Part shown: positions 7,434 to 16,250 of the stretch, piece after piece
Position numbering within the stretch: the first letter of the stretch is position 1
How the letters are laid out: every line of letters begins with the position of its first letter
NCBI GenBank assembly: GCA_009377525.1
Contig: WHTW01000023.1
Coordinates: 1-63,895 of the forward strand
Direction: 5' to 3'
Length of the DNA: 63,895 nt
Origin: Rhodospirillales bacterium
Lineage (GTDB): Bacteria; Pseudomonadota; Alphaproteobacteria; Reyranellales; Reyranellaceae
Notes under the pieces: model-generated
What the model was told of the DNA's origin: nothing
Databases searched by the model: none
The model's input: the letters and a program-made list of their open reading frames with translations, nothing else
Position numbers and translations under genes: made by a program

Positions 7434-8378
7434 GTGAAGATCGCGATCATCCTGTTCAATCTCGGCGGGCCCGATTCGCTGGAAGCCGTGCAGCCCTTCC
7501 TGCGCAACCTGTTCGGCGATCCCGCGATCCTGCGCGTGCCCGGCTTCATTCGTGGGCCGTTGGCGAGTTTCCTGGCCCGCCGGCGCGCGCCGACCGCGCG
7601 GGCGATCTACGACAAGATCGGCGGCTCCTCGCCCATCCTCGGTCAGACCGAGGCGCAGGCGCGCGCGCTCGAAGAGACGCTGGGCACGAGTGGCGATGAG
7701 GGGCACGAATGGCGCGGCTATGTCTGCATGCGTTACTGGCATCCGATGACCGAGGCGGTCGTGCGTTCGGTCGAGCGCTTCAAGCCCGAGCGTATCGTGC
7801 TGCTGCCGCTTTATCCGCAGTTCTCGACCGCGACGACGGAATCGTCCTTCAAGGCCTGGAACGACACGGCGAAGTTCAAGGTGCCGGTCAAGGTCGTGAA
7901 GGAATATCCGACCGAGCCGGGATTCATCGCGGCATCCGTCGCGCTGCTGAAGGAAGGTCTGGCCCAGGCCGGCAACGCACCCAAGAGGGTGCTGTTCTCC
8001 GCCCACGGCCTGCCGGAGCGCGTGATCAAGGCGGGCGATCCTTATCAGAGCCAGGTCGAGCAGACGGCCAAGGCCATTGCAGATGCCGTTGGCGGCCTCG
8101 ATTGGTCGGTCTGCTATCAAAGCCGTGTCGGGCCGCTGAAATGGATCGGCCCATCGACCGACGCCGAGATCGCGCGCGCCGGCGCCGCCAAGGTTTCGGT
8201 CGTTCTCTATCCGCTGTCCTTCGTATCGGAGCATTCCGAAACCCTGGTCGAGCTCGACATCGAATACCGTCATCTCGCCGACAAGGTCGGCGTGCCGGCC
8301 TACGTCCGCGTGCCGACCGTCGGCACCCATCCGCTGTTCATCGCGGGTCTCGCGAGGCTGGTGCGCGATGCTCTATGA
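7434..8378 (+). CDS. hemH: Ferrochelatase HemH
   Basis: Inserts Fe2+ into protoporphyrin IX. The GTG at 7434 gives VKIAIILFNLGGPDSLEAVQ, the usual N-terminus, and 314 residues, slightly short for the family. The active-site region VLFSAHGLPERVIKAGDPY (metal-binding His) and VCYQSRVGPLKWIGPSTD are intact, as is the Glu of SEHSETLVELD. It lies 10 bp behind hemE and overlaps hemJ by 11 bp, so it is translated as part of one operon. Confidence 0.95.
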   Translation: MKIAIILFNLGGPDSLEAVQPFLRNLFGDPAILRVPGFIRGPLASFLARRRAPTARAIYDKIGGSSPILGQTEAQARALEETLGTSGDEGHEWRGYVCMRYWHPMTEAVVRSVERFKPERIVLLPLYPQFSTATTESSFKAWNDTAKFKVPVKVVKEYPTEPGFIAASVALLKEGLAQAGNAPKRVLFSAHGLPERVIKAGDPYQSQVEQTAKAIADAVGGLDWSVCYQSRVGPLKWIGPSTDAEIARAGAAKVSVVLYPLSFVSEHSETLVELDIEYRHLADKVGVPAYVRVPTVGTHPLFIAGLARLVRDAL

Positions 8379-8793
8379 GATCCTGAAGGCGCTGCACATC
8401 GTGGCCGTCATCGCCTGGATGGCGGGCCTGCTCTACCTGCCGCGCCTGTTCGTCTATCACGCCGACGCCGAAAAGGGTTCCAGGCAGAGCGAGACCTTCA
8501 AGGTCATGGAGCGCCGCCTGCTGCGCGGCATCATGAACCCGGCCATGATCCTGGTCTGGATCTTCGGCCTCGCACTCGCCTGGCGCGGCGACTGGTGGCA
8601 TGCCGGTTGGTGGCAGGTGAAATTCGCGCTGGTGGCGGGCCTTACCGTGGTCCACCACCTCTACGGCCGCTGGCGCAAGGAGTTCGAGGCGGACAAGAAC
8701 ACAAGGCCTGCAAGCTATTATCGCTGGTGGAACGAGGTACCGACGGTGCTGATGATCGCCATCGTGGTCCTGGCGGTGCTAAAACCCTTCTGA
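8368..8793 (+). CDS. hemJ: Protoporphyrinogen IX oxidase HemJ (membrane)
   Basis: A 141-residue membrane protein of the HemJ family that oxidises protoporphyrinogen IX in organisms lacking HemG/HemY-type PPO. The N-terminus has LKALHIVAVIAWMAGLLYLPRLFVYH with the conserved helix-1 His, MERRLLRGIMNPAM follows, and VKFALVAGLTVVHHLYGRW carries further conserved His residues. Four hydrophobic segments are visible. The start overlaps hemH by 11 bp. Confidence 0.95.
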   Translation: MLYEILKALHIVAVIAWMAGLLYLPRLFVYHADAEKGSRQSETFKVMERRLLRGIMNPAMILVWIFGLALAWRGDWWHAGWWQVKFALVAGLTVVHHLYGRWRKEFEADKNTRPASYYRWWNEVPTVLMIAIVVLAVLKPF

Positions 8794-8805
8794 ATCGAGG
8801 CGCCC

Positions 8806-9954
8806 ATGACCGACTACGCACCGTTTCCCTTGATCGACCTTTCCGGCAGCCCGCGCGAGCGTGGCCGCACCCACGGCAGGGCCGCCGCGGACCGGTTGCG
8901 GCGCGGCGCCAAGATGTATGCCGAATCGCTGCTGAAGAGCGGTGTCGACTGGCCGGAGCTCGAGCGCCGCGCGGAGGCGCTGATGCCGTCGATCGAGAAG
9001 TTCGACCCGACCTATATCGAGGAGATGCGCGGCATCGCCGAAGGCGCGAACGAACCCTTCGCCGCCGTGGTGCTGATGAACGCCCGCACCGAGATGGTGG
9101 CCGCAGTGCGCCAGGAGCAGGAAGCCAAGCAAGTGCCGGACGGCTGCACCGCGGCCCTGGCCCTGCCCGAAGCCACGGCAGACGGCGTGCTGCTGCACGG
9201 CCAGAACTGGGACTGGCGCGCCGAGTGCGCGGAGACCGGCGTGCTGCTGCGCATCCATCGCGAGGACGGTCCCGACATCCTCACCTTCACCGAAGCGGGC
9301 GGTCTCGCCCGCTCGGGCCTGAACTCAGCCGGCATCGGCCTCACGGCCAACGCGCTGCAGTGCGACCGCGACTACAAGCGCGGCCCGGGCGTGCCGCTGC
9401 CCTTCGTCCGCCGCAAGGTGCTGGAGAGCGCCTACCTCGCGCAGGCGGTGCACACCATCATGTCGACGCCCAAGCTCGGCTCCAACCACATGGCGGTGAG
9501 CCACGCGACAAGGACTGGGAGCGGCGAGGCTTTCGGCTTCGAATGCGCGCCCGACGACACGTTCTGGTTGGCGCCCGATCGTGGGCTCTATGTCCATGCC
9601 AATCATTGGATCGCCGAACCGGCGCGCGCCCAGGTGAAGGATACGGGCCTCGCCGAGACTCCCTGCTCGATCTATCGCGACAAGCGCGTGCGCGACCAGC
9701 TCTCCCGCAAGCGCGGCAAGCTCACGCTGGATGATTTCCGCAGCGCCTTCTTCGACGATTGGGGCTCGCCCTGGTCGGTGTGCCGGCCGCCGCGGCTCAA
9801 CACGCGCGGCGTGAAGACGGCGACCACGGCCATGATCCTGATGCGGCCGGGGGAAGGCCATCTCGAAGCCTGCCCGATGCCCTCGCTCAATCGGCGCTTC
9901 ACGACCTACAGCCTGACGCCGGACCGCACCGCGCAAAGGCAGGCGGCGGACTAG
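8806..9954 (+). CDS. C45-family autoproteolytic acyltransferase/hydrolase
   Basis: A 382-residue Ntn-hydrolase of the isopenicillin-N acyltransferase-like (C45) family. The likely nucleophile is Cys114 in VPDGCTALA-type context (PDGCTAALAL), exposed by self-cleavage; then HGQNWDWRAE and LARSGLNSAGIGLTANAL follow the family pattern. Substrates of bacterial homologues are mostly unknown amides or peptides; no signal peptide is seen. It starts 12 bp after hemJ and may be cotranscribed, though it has no known role in heme synthesis. Confidence 0.85.
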   Translation: MTDYAPFPLIDLSGSPRERGRTHGRAAADRLRRGAKMYAESLLKSGVDWPELERRAEALMPSIEKFDPTYIEEMRGIAEGANEPFAAVVLMNARTEMVAAVRQEQEAKQVPDGCTAALALPEATADGVLLHGQNWDWRAECAETGVLLRIHREDGPDILTFTEAGGLARSGLNSAGIGLTANALQCDRDYKRGPGVPLPFVRRKVLESAYLAQAVHTIMSTPKLGSNHMAVSHATRTGSGEAFGFECAPDDTFWLAPDRGLYVHANHWIAEPARAQVKDTGLAETPCSIYRDKRVRDQLSRKRGKLTLDDFRSAFFDDWGSPWSVCRPPRLNTRGVKTATTAMILMRPGEGHLEACPMPSLNRRFTTYSLTPDRTAQRQAAD

Positions 9955-9971
9955 CACCGGCGGACTGGGCT

Positions 9972-11582
9972 TTGCGCCATCCGGCCTTCGTCCTGGCGGC
10001 AGCGGCCGTGCTGCTGCTGTTGCCGACGCTGGTCCTGGGCACGCTGATCAGCCACAGCTCGCCGCAGAACCTCACCTGGGCCGCCCAGTTCGCCGAGCAG
10101 GTCCGCGCCGGCATCCTCTATCCGCGCTGGATGCCCGAATCGTTCGACGGCCTGGGCAGCCCCGCCTTCTATTTCTATCCGCCGCTGCCGTTCTGGATCG
10201 ACGCCCTGGCGAGCGTCGTCACCGCCAACGCGCTGTTGGTGTCGCATCGCCTGGCCGTGACCACGACGGTGATCCTGTTCCTGTCCGGGCTCTCGATGCA
10301 CGCTTGGCTGTTGCGGGTGAGCGGCAAGCGGACGGCGGCTCTGGTCGGCGCCATCGCCTACATGGCAGCCCCCTATCACCTGTTCGACAACTACACGCGC
10401 GGCGCCTTCGCCGAAACCACCGCCTATGCGGTGCTGCCGGTCGTGATGCTGGCTCTCCGCCTCACCCTCGAAAAGACGCGGTGGGGCCTGCCGTTGCTGG
10501 CGTCGGCCTACGCAGCACTGCTGCTGTCGCACCTGCCGACAGCATTGCTGTGCTCGATCACGGTGATCCCGGCCTACGTGCTCTTTGCCACGCGCGCACC
10601 CGCATTGCTGCTGCGTTGTGCCGCTGGCGGTGCGTTGGCGATCGGGCTCGCGGCGATCTATCTGTTGCCGGCGATGGAGCTGCAGCCCTGGATCTCGGCC
10701 CGCGAGCTCTGGACCTCGTTCTATCGCGCCAGCAATTGGTTCGTCATGGCGCCCGAGCGCTGGGTCGATCCCGACACGATGCGTGTGATCGGCTCGATCG
10801 TGCTGGCGGCGGCGCTGCTGGCTGCCGGCCTGTGCTTTGCCCTGCTGCAACTCCCTGACGGCTCTGGTCGGCGCGAGCTGGGCTTCTGGCTGGCGCTGAG
10901 CCTTGCCTGCCTGATCCTGATCGCGGGCCTCCTGCCGTGGTTCTGGGACCTGCCGCTGGTCGGCAAGGTGCAGTTCCCCTGGCGGCTGCTGATGGTCGTC
11001 GAGTTCGCCTTGCTGACCGCGCTTTGCCTGACCCCGCTTGCCGGGCTTCGCCGCATCGTCGCCTATGTCTTCGCGGCCGCGGGCGTCGCCCTGGTGCCGG
11101 GCGCGGTCCTGATCGTGACCGATGCGCGGGCGCGCATCGAGTTCACGTGGCGTGCCAGCGGCCTCGACCAGCACGATGTCAAGGAGTACCAGCCCGCCGG
11201 CTACAAGCTCGCCGGTTCGCGCTACGCCGATCTCGGGCTGGAGCAGCTCAAGGGCACGCCGGTGATCTCCTGCTCACCACCCGCCCGGACGTGCCGCGCC
11301 GACAACGATCCTTTCGGCGGCCTGCGTGTCGCGGTCACCGCCGATCAGCCGACCACGGTCACGCTGCGTCGCTTCTTCTTCCCGGCCTGGCGCCTCGATG
11401 CCGGCCTGCTGCTCGCCGCCAGCGAGCCGTTGCGCCTGGTCTCCTTCACCGTGCCGGCCGGCGAGACCGTCACGCGGCTCGATCGCGGCGCTCCGCCGAT
11501 CGAGCGCTGGGGCCTTGCCATTTCGGGCGTGTCGTTGCTGCTGCTGGTGGCGCTGGTCATACGCAGTAGTGCTCGCGGATGA
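9972..11582 (+). CDS. Polytopic membrane protein, PTPS-related (PF10131-like)
   Basis: About 536 residues if the TTG at 9972 is the start; no ATG is well placed and a GTG near 10008 is also possible. The hallmark is EQVRAGILYPRWMPESFDGL followed by GSPAFYFYPPLPFWIDA, typical of membrane proteins annotated as 6-pyruvoyl-tetrahydropterin-synthase related. These resemble polyprenol-dependent glycosyltransferases or YfhO-like proteins. About ten hydrophobic helices are followed by a C-terminal soluble domain and a last helix. It begins 17 bp after the C45 gene and overlaps the opposing gene by 26 bp. Confidence 0.75.
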   Translation: MRHPAFVLAAAAVLLLLPTLVLGTLISHSSPQNLTWAAQFAEQVRAGILYPRWMPESFDGLGSPAFYFYPPLPFWIDALASVVTANALLVSHRLAVTTTVILFLSGLSMHAWLLRVSGKRTAALVGAIAYMAAPYHLFDNYTRGAFAETTAYAVLPVVMLALRLTLEKTRWGLPLLASAYAALLLSHLPTALLCSITVIPAYVLFATRAPALLLRCAAGGALAIGLAAIYLLPAMELQPWISARELWTSFYRASNWFVMAPERWVDPDTMRVIGSIVLAAALLAAGLCFALLQLPDGSGRRELGFWLALSLACLILIAGLLPWFWDLPLVGKVQFPWRLLMVVEFALLTALCLTPLAGLRRIVAYVFAAAGVALVPGAVLIVTDARARIEFTWRASGLDQHDVKEYQPAGYKLAGSRYADLGLEQLKGTPVISCSPPARTCRADNDPFGGLRVAVTADQPTTVTLRRFFFPAWRLDAGLLLAASEPLRLVSFTVPAGETVTRLDRGAPPIERWGLAISGVSLLLLVALVIRSSARG

Positions 11583-12999
11583 AGCGCAGCATGCGGATGT
11601 CGATGGCGTCGTGCGGCCGCTTGAGCGCGCCGTCGACGGCGGTGCACGAGAAGGGCACCCATTCGCGCTTCTTGTCGAGCAGCTTGTACAGCACCGCGCG
11701 CCGGTCTGACCGGAAGAAGCTGTAGAACGCGAACGTCATGCGTTCGCCACCATAATACGGATTGATGATGTCGCGCACGTAGTCCGGCGCGGCCAACCAC
11801 TTGAAGAAGACCTGGAGTGGCCGCTGGACGGGCGGCGGCGACGGCGGACCCAGGGCGGCGACGTGGGGCGCCGGGCCGTCGGCGCCAATCAGCGGCGCCA
11901 GCCGCGCGTCGGACGCCCGGCCGAACAGGAAGAGATCGATGCCGTAGGACACCGCCGCGGTTGCCATGATCGCCGCGAAAATCATCAGCGGCCGGCGTGC
12001 CGCTTCCTGCCAGGTCGCGGCTGGCGATGCCAGCGCCAGGCAGAGTGCCACGGCCAGCACCACCGGCGCCGTACTGCGGGCGAAGATCCAGGTCAGGACG
12101 TTGGTGCCGTTGAACGCGAACCACAGGCCAACGACCGCGAGAATCACCAGGACGGTCCTGGACAAGCGCCAGCGCGCCGCCGTGCCGTCCAGCCCGGGGG
12201 CCAGCAGCAACAGCCAGAACACCGCCAGCACTGGAAAGAAGCCGAACGTGCCCAGCATCCAGAGCGGATTGACATAGTTGTACTGGCCGCCCTGCAATTG
12301 GCCGGCGAGCGTCGGATTGGTCGCGGGCCATAGCGCCGAGGTGGCGAAGTAGCCAGCCGTCACCAGCACGCCCATTGCCGCGGAGGCGATGGCGAGGTGC
12401 CGCGGGAAAGGCCGGCCGAGCAGGCTGAGGCCAAAGCCGCCGACGGCGAACACGATGCTGGTGATGGCCATCGCCGGATGCGTGAACACGAGCAACGGCG
12501 CGATCACGACCGTGGCGATCACCTTCACCTGCCGCGATCGCTGAGGATGACCGAGCACGGCGAGCCAGATCATCCAAAAACCCATGCCGGGGACCATCTC
12601 CGAGGTGAAGAAGACCAGGACCAGCGACATCGCCAGATAAAGGCGTGAGAAAATCCGCTGCGGCTCGACGGCACGCGGAGCGAGCCAGAAGACGAACGGG
12701 ACGGCGACGTTCAGGACATGGGCCACGACGACGAAGACGTCGGCCGGCAGGTCGACCAATCCGCTGAGCGCCCAGGCCGGACCGAAGGTCAGCAGGGTCG
12801 ACACGGCACGGCCGATGACCTGGTCGTAGAACAGTGCCCAGGCATTGCCCAGCCAGGCGACGGTGATGGAGCCCGCGCCGTCGATCACCATCAGGGACAT
12901 CTGCGAGCTGCCGATGATGGCGACGACCAGGAGCGTGCCAAGCAAGGCCAGGTCGGGAAGGTCGAAACGCGCCGGCGGCGGGAGCGAAGTTACTTTCAT
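11557..12999 (-). CDS. Large polytopic membrane protein of unknown function
   Basis: 480 residues from the ATG at 12999 (MKVTSLPPPARFDLPDLALL); a GTG at 13011 would add four. There are about ten hydrophobic segments and a soluble C-terminal part (VFFKWLAAPDYVRDIINPYY then EHYCV). I do not recognise a family. It is convergent with the preceding PTPS-related membrane gene, and the two could act together in surface polymer work, but this is guesswork. Its start is only 17 bp from that of the divergent peptidase gene. Confidence 0.65.
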   Translation of the reverse strand: MKVTSLPPPARFDLPDLALLGTLLVVAIIGSSQMSLMVIDGAGSITVAWLGNAWALFYDQVIGRAVSTLLTFGPAWALSGLVDLPADVFVVVAHVLNVAVPFVFWLAPRAVEPQRIFSRLYLAMSLVLVFFTSEMVPGMGFWMIWLAVLGHPQRSRQVKVIATVVIAPLLVFTHPAMAITSIVFAVGGFGLSLLGRPFPRHLAIASAAMGVLVTAGYFATSALWPATNPTLAGQLQGGQYNYVNPLWMLGTFGFFPVLAVFWLLLLAPGLDGTAARWRLSRTVLVILAVVGLWFAFNGTNVLTWIFARSTAPVVLAVALCLALASPAATWQEAARRPLMIFAAIMATAAVSYGIDLFLFGRASDARLAPLIGADGPAPHVAALGPPSPPPVQRPLQVFFKWLAAPDYVRDIINPYYGGERMTFAFYSFFRSDRRAVLYKLLDKKREWVPFSCTAVDGALKRPHDAIDIRMLRFIREHYCV

Positions 13000-13016
13000 C
13001 AGCCGGCGCACTATAC

Positions 13017-14207
13017 ATGACGGATCATGATCCGGTCGGTTCCGTGAGCGCCGCGCCCGTCGACAGCCCCATCGACAGCATCGTGCGGCTGGCGTCGCGG
13101 CTGGTGGCGACGCCGTCGTGCGCCGGCATCAATCCGCCGCAGCCGGTGCTGTCGCTGGTGCAGTCGTGGCTCGCCGACAACGGCCTTGCGCCGCGCCTGC
13201 TCGACGATCCGTCGGGCAAGGCGATGGCGGTGCTGGTCGAGATCGCCGGCGCCGCGCCGGGCCCTGTCCTCTGCCTCGACGCCTGTATCGATACCGCGCC
13301 GGCCGGCGATCCGGGCCAGTGGAGCGCGCCGCCCTTCTCCGGAGCGGTGCGTGACGGCCGGCTGCTCGGCCGCGGGGCCGCCGATTCCAAGGCCGGCGTC
13401 GCCATCCTCGCCCATGTCGCGCGCCATTTTGCCCAAAGCGGCCTGCCGCGCGGCGCGCTGCACGTGCTGTTCGATGCCGACGAGCACACCGGCCGCTTCG
13501 GTGGCGTGCGCGCCTATCTCGATGCCGTCGGCCGCCCGCCCGATGCGGCCTCGCTGGGCTATCCCGGCAATGACGGCATCGTTGCCGGCGGCCGCGGTTT
13601 CCTGCGCGCCCGGCTGCGGTTCGCCGGCGTGGCCGCGCATTCCGGCGACGCCGAGCGCCGCGGCGTCAATGCGCTGACCAAAGTCGCTGCCTTTGCGCTC
13701 AAGCTCGCCGAACCGGTTTTCCCCGACGCGGCGGATGCCGCCTTCCCGTTCGGCCCGGCCGCGACGGTGACGCGCATCGAAGGCGGCGAGGGTTTCAGCG
13801 TCGTGCCCGACCTCGCGGTCTGCCATGTCGACATCCGGCTCACGCGCACCTTCGATGCCGCTGAGGCCACGCGCTGGCTCGAGGACATCGTGCGTGCCGT
13901 CGATGCCGGGGCCGCCATCGAGATCGTCGATTCCTGGCCGGCCTATGTCGTGCCGCAGGACGACCGGCTGGTGCGGAGCTTCACGGCGGCGGCGGGCGCC
14001 GCGTTCGGCCGGCCGTTTGCCGCCGATGTCTGCGGCCCCTCCAACATCGGCAATCTTTTGGCGGCGCGCGGCGTTCCCACGGTCTGCGCGCCGGGCGTCA
14101 GCTTCGGCAACATGCATGCCGCCGACGAATGGGCCGACATCGCCTCGATCGGCCCGGTCTACGCCATGTATTGCGACGCGGCGCTTCGCTTCCTCAGTCG
14201 GCCTTGA
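13017..14207 (+). CDS. M20-family metallopeptidase-like protein with altered metal ligands
   Basis: 396 residues (ATG 13017). The M20/ArgE/DapE scaffold is clear: DTAPAGDPGQWSAPPFSG, DGRLLGRGAADSKAGVAI, FDADEHTGRFGG, the dimerisation-domain motif AHSGDAERRGVNAL, and a C-terminal CAPGVSFGNMHAADEW. However, the usual GHxDT is ACIDT (His to Cys) and the usual DEE is DEH. Cys and His can bind zinc, so an active variant is possible. Its substrate, probably an N-acyl amino acid or dipeptide, cannot be stated. It overlaps the convergent NTF2-like gene by 14 bp. Confidence 0.85.
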   Translation: MTDHDPVGSVSAAPVDSPIDSIVRLASRLVATPSCAGINPPQPVLSLVQSWLADNGLAPRLLDDPSGKAMAVLVEIAGAAPGPVLCLDACIDTAPAGDPGQWSAPPFSGAVRDGRLLGRGAADSKAGVAILAHVARHFAQSGLPRGALHVLFDADEHTGRFGGVRAYLDAVGRPPDAASLGYPGNDGIVAGGRGFLRARLRFAGVAAHSGDAERRGVNALTKVAAFALKLAEPVFPDAADAAFPFGPAATVTRIEGGEGFSVVPDLAVCHVDIRLTRTFDAAEATRWLEDIVRAVDAGAAIEIVDSWPAYVVPQDDRLVRSFTAAAGAAFGRPFAADVCGPSNIGNLLAARGVPTVCAPGVSFGNMHAADEWADIASIGPVYAMYCDAALRFLSRP

Positions 14208-14571
14208 GGTAGCTGTCCTTGAGCGCGATCTTGCCGTCCCTGAGCTCGTAGAGATCGATGCCGTAGCGGTCGAACGGCTTGCCGGCATGGTCGATTCCGG
14301 TGACGCGGAAGGTGCCGAACAGCACGGTCCCGGCGCGATGGATGCGCGCCTCCGAATAGCGCGCCTCGCGGTGCGCCTTGCTCTTGTCGGCGAAATGCGC
14401 GCGCAGGCCTTCCTTGCCCTGCAGCACCGCGCCGCCGGGCGAGCCGCCCGCTGCCCCCGCGTTCAGCCGCCATTCAAAGTCGTCGGTCACGCAGGCGGCG
14501 ATCTCCTCGACGTCGGCCTTGTTGAAGGCCTTGCCGAAGCGGCGGAACAGGTCGTCGATGGCATCAGGCAT
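14194..14571 (-). CDS. NTF2-like/SnoaL-type protein
   Basis: 125 residues from the ATG at 14571 (MPDAIDDLFRRFGKAFNKAD). The pattern VEEIAACVTDDFEWRLN then GKEGLRAHFADK, FRVTGIDHAGKPFDRYGIDL and LRDGKIALKDSYLK is that of NTF2-like cone folds (SnoaL, ketosteroid isomerase-like). Its activity is unknown. It lies 19 bp behind the hypothetical gene at 14591-14962 on the same strand and probably closes that operon. Confidence 0.8.
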   Translation of the reverse strand: MPDAIDDLFRRFGKAFNKADVEEIAACVTDDFEWRLNAGAAGGSPGGAVLQGKEGLRAHFADKSKAHREARYSEARIHRAGTVLFGTFRVTGIDHAGKPFDRYGIDLYELRDGKIALKDSYLKAD

Positions 14572-14590
14572 GGTTCTTCCTCGGCAGCAG

Positions 14591-14962
14591 TCAGGGATGA
14601 TGGTTGAGCGCCACGGCCAGCCAGTCGGTGATCTCGCGCTTGACGACCGGCTCGTCGAGGGCGGCGAGCTCGTGGCGATGCGCCTTGGCACCATTGCCGA
14701 TGATCTCGAGGCTGCCCTTGGCGACGTCGCCATGGAACTGCAACGTGCGGCCCTCCGGCGCGCCCTTGGGATGCACGGTCAGGGTGAGGACGGGGCCGAT
14801 GTCGGGCAGGTGGTCGGCGACCGGCGAATATTCGTGGGTCGACACATTGGCGTCATGGCCGGCTCTCTTCAGCTCGTCGACGACACGGTCGAGCTCGGGT
14901 CGGATGACGTCGCGGCACTTGACCCAGAAGGCCTGCACAAAAAGGTCCGTGTCGCGATCCAT
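14591..14962 (-). CDS. Hypothetical cytoplasmic protein, 123 aa
   Basis: The start at 14962 (MDRDTDLFVQAFWVKCRDVI) is chosen because GGGAGGGG lies just upstream; the next upstream start would overlap the preceding gene. The sequence is acidic and soluble with LTLTVHPKGAPEGRTLQFHG and VVKREITDWLAVALNHH. I do not recognise a family. It lies between the STAS-like gene (10 bp upstream) and the NTF2-like gene on the same strand. Confidence 0.65.
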   Translation of the reverse strand: MDRDTDLFVQAFWVKCRDVIRPELDRVVDELKRAGHDANVSTHEYSPVADHLPDIGPVLTLTVHPKGAPEGRTLQFHGDVAKGSLEIIGNGAKAHRHELAALDEPVVKREITDWLAVALNHHP

Positions 14963-14972
14963 ATCCCCTCCC

Positions 14973-15206
14973 TCAGCTTTCACGTATCCGGCGGGCCGAT
15001 CCTAGCATCATGCCGGCGGCATGTATGTCGGCGCAGCGGAGGTAGATGCAGCCGCTCGATCCGCTGACCTCGGCCGTCTTGTCGAGCAGCAAGCGCACGC
15101 CGGCACAGTCGAGGAACGTGAGGTCGCCGAAACGGAACAGCTTGCGCAGCCCGATCACGTTTTCACAGAACGCCTCCGACCGGTCGTCGACATCGGTGAC
15201 GGGCAA
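14973..15206 (-). CDS. Short STAS-like protein (anti-sigma-factor antagonist type)
   Basis: 77 residues from a TTG at 15206, the only in-frame start. SEAFCENVIGLRKLFRFGDL and TFLDCAGVRLLLDKTAEV match the core STAS strand-helix (vvlDLsgvtFlDsaGlr), where Ser/Thr phosphorylation normally occurs; here the position after Asp is Cys, not Ser. The first beta-strands of a full STAS domain (about 110 residues) are missing, so it is either a minimal form or N-terminally truncated. No partner kinase is adjacent. It is 37 bp behind the LysR gene. Confidence 0.55.
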   Translation of the reverse strand: MPVTDVDDRSEAFCENVIGLRKLFRFGDLTFLDCAGVRLLLDKTAEVSGSSGCIYLRCADIHAAGMMLGSARRIRES

Positions 15207-15243
15207 AGCGATCCGACTGGCCGAGATCGAGCGGCGTGCCCCA

Positions 15244-16149
15244 TCAAATCTCCCACGGCGGCGGCGCGAACTTCTCGATCAGGAAATTGACGAACGCCGG
15301 CACTTTGGGCGCGAGATGCCGGCGGTGCGGATAGACGGCATGGATGCCCACCGCCTCCTCAGCCGAGAAGGCACCGAGCAACGGCACCAGCGCTCCCTCG
15401 CGAATCGCCTGGGCCAGCGTGAGCCGGGTGAGGCGCACGATGCCGATGCCCTGCAGGGCAAGTTGCATCTGCGCCTCGCCCTCGGTGACGGCGACCCGGC
15501 CGCGGACGTCGATCTCGACGATCCGGCCGTCGACCTTGAAGGACCAGCGGTTGAGATAGGTGTGATCGCGCGACACGATGCAATTGTGCCGCGCCAGATC
15601 CTCGGGCCGCTGCGGCGTGCCGCGGCGCGCGAGGTAGGACGGCGCCGCGCAGATCAGCCGTTTGTCCTCGCCGATCTTGCGCGCCATGAAGCTGGTGTCG
15701 GCAAGCCGCCCGATGCGAATGGCGGCATCGATGCCCTCGTCGACCATGTCGATCACGCGGTCGGTCGGCAGCAGTTCGAACTGCACCAGCGGATGGCGGG
15801 CTAAAAACTCCGACAGCACCGGCGCGAGCTGGTGCGTGGCGAAGGCGAGCGACGTCGTCACCCGCAGCACGCCGCTCGGCGTACCGCTTTGGCCCACGAT
15901 CTGGTTCTCCAGCGCCTCGATCTCCCCCACGATGCGCTTGGCGGCGGCGTAGAAGACCTCGCCCTCCTGGGTGAGGTGCAGGGCGCGGGTTGTGCGCTGC
16001 AGCAGCCGCACGCCAAGCCGCGTCTCCAGCCGGGTGACGAGCTTGCTTACCGCGGAGGGGCTCAGCCCCAGCGCCGGCGCGGCGGCGGAAAAGCCATTGG
16101 AATCAACGACCCGCACGAAGGCGGCCATTTCGCTGGCGTGATCGATCAT
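15244..16149 (-). CDS. LysR-family transcriptional regulator
   Basis: 301 residues with an N-terminal winged HTH (FVRVVDSNGFSAAAPALGLS then PSAVSKLVTRLETRLGVRLL) and a LysR substrate-binding domain (from about 90: SGVLRVTTSLAFATHQLAPV; later EGIDAAIRIGRLADTSFMAR). Effector unknown. The AT-rich region upstream (16150-16250) has T-N11-A type sequences suited to a LysR box and separates it from the divergent 43-aa gene. Confidence 0.93.
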   Translation of the reverse strand: MIDHASEMAAFVRVVDSNGFSAAAPALGLSPSAVSKLVTRLETRLGVRLLQRTTRALHLTQEGEVFYAAAKRIVGEIEALENQIVGQSGTPSGVLRVTTSLAFATHQLAPVLSEFLARHPLVQFELLPTDRVIDMVDEGIDAAIRIGRLADTSFMARKIGEDKRLICAAPSYLARRGTPQRPEDLARHNCIVSRDHTYLNRWSFKVDGRIVEIDVRGRVAVTEGEAQMQLALQGIGIVRLTRLTLAQAIREGALVPLLGAFSAEEAVGIHAVYPHRRHLAPKVPAFVNFLIEKFAPPPWEI

Positions 16150-16250
16150 TGCGCGAATAGTGAACTAAATTCATCAGTGATAATCAAATTACCGAGATTA
16201 ACCATCACGTGGAGCGGAATTAACTAACTTCCAACTCTTTGGAGGGTTCC
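16150..16250. promoter_or_regulatory. AT-rich divergent promoter region, LysR gene and 43-aa gene
   Basis: About 100 bp that is strikingly AT-rich for this genome (AGTGATAATCAAATTACC around 16178-16195). LysR proteins commonly bind T-N11-A sites in such spacers to control themselves and the divergent gene. No single operator can be fixed by eye. Confidence 0.4.
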
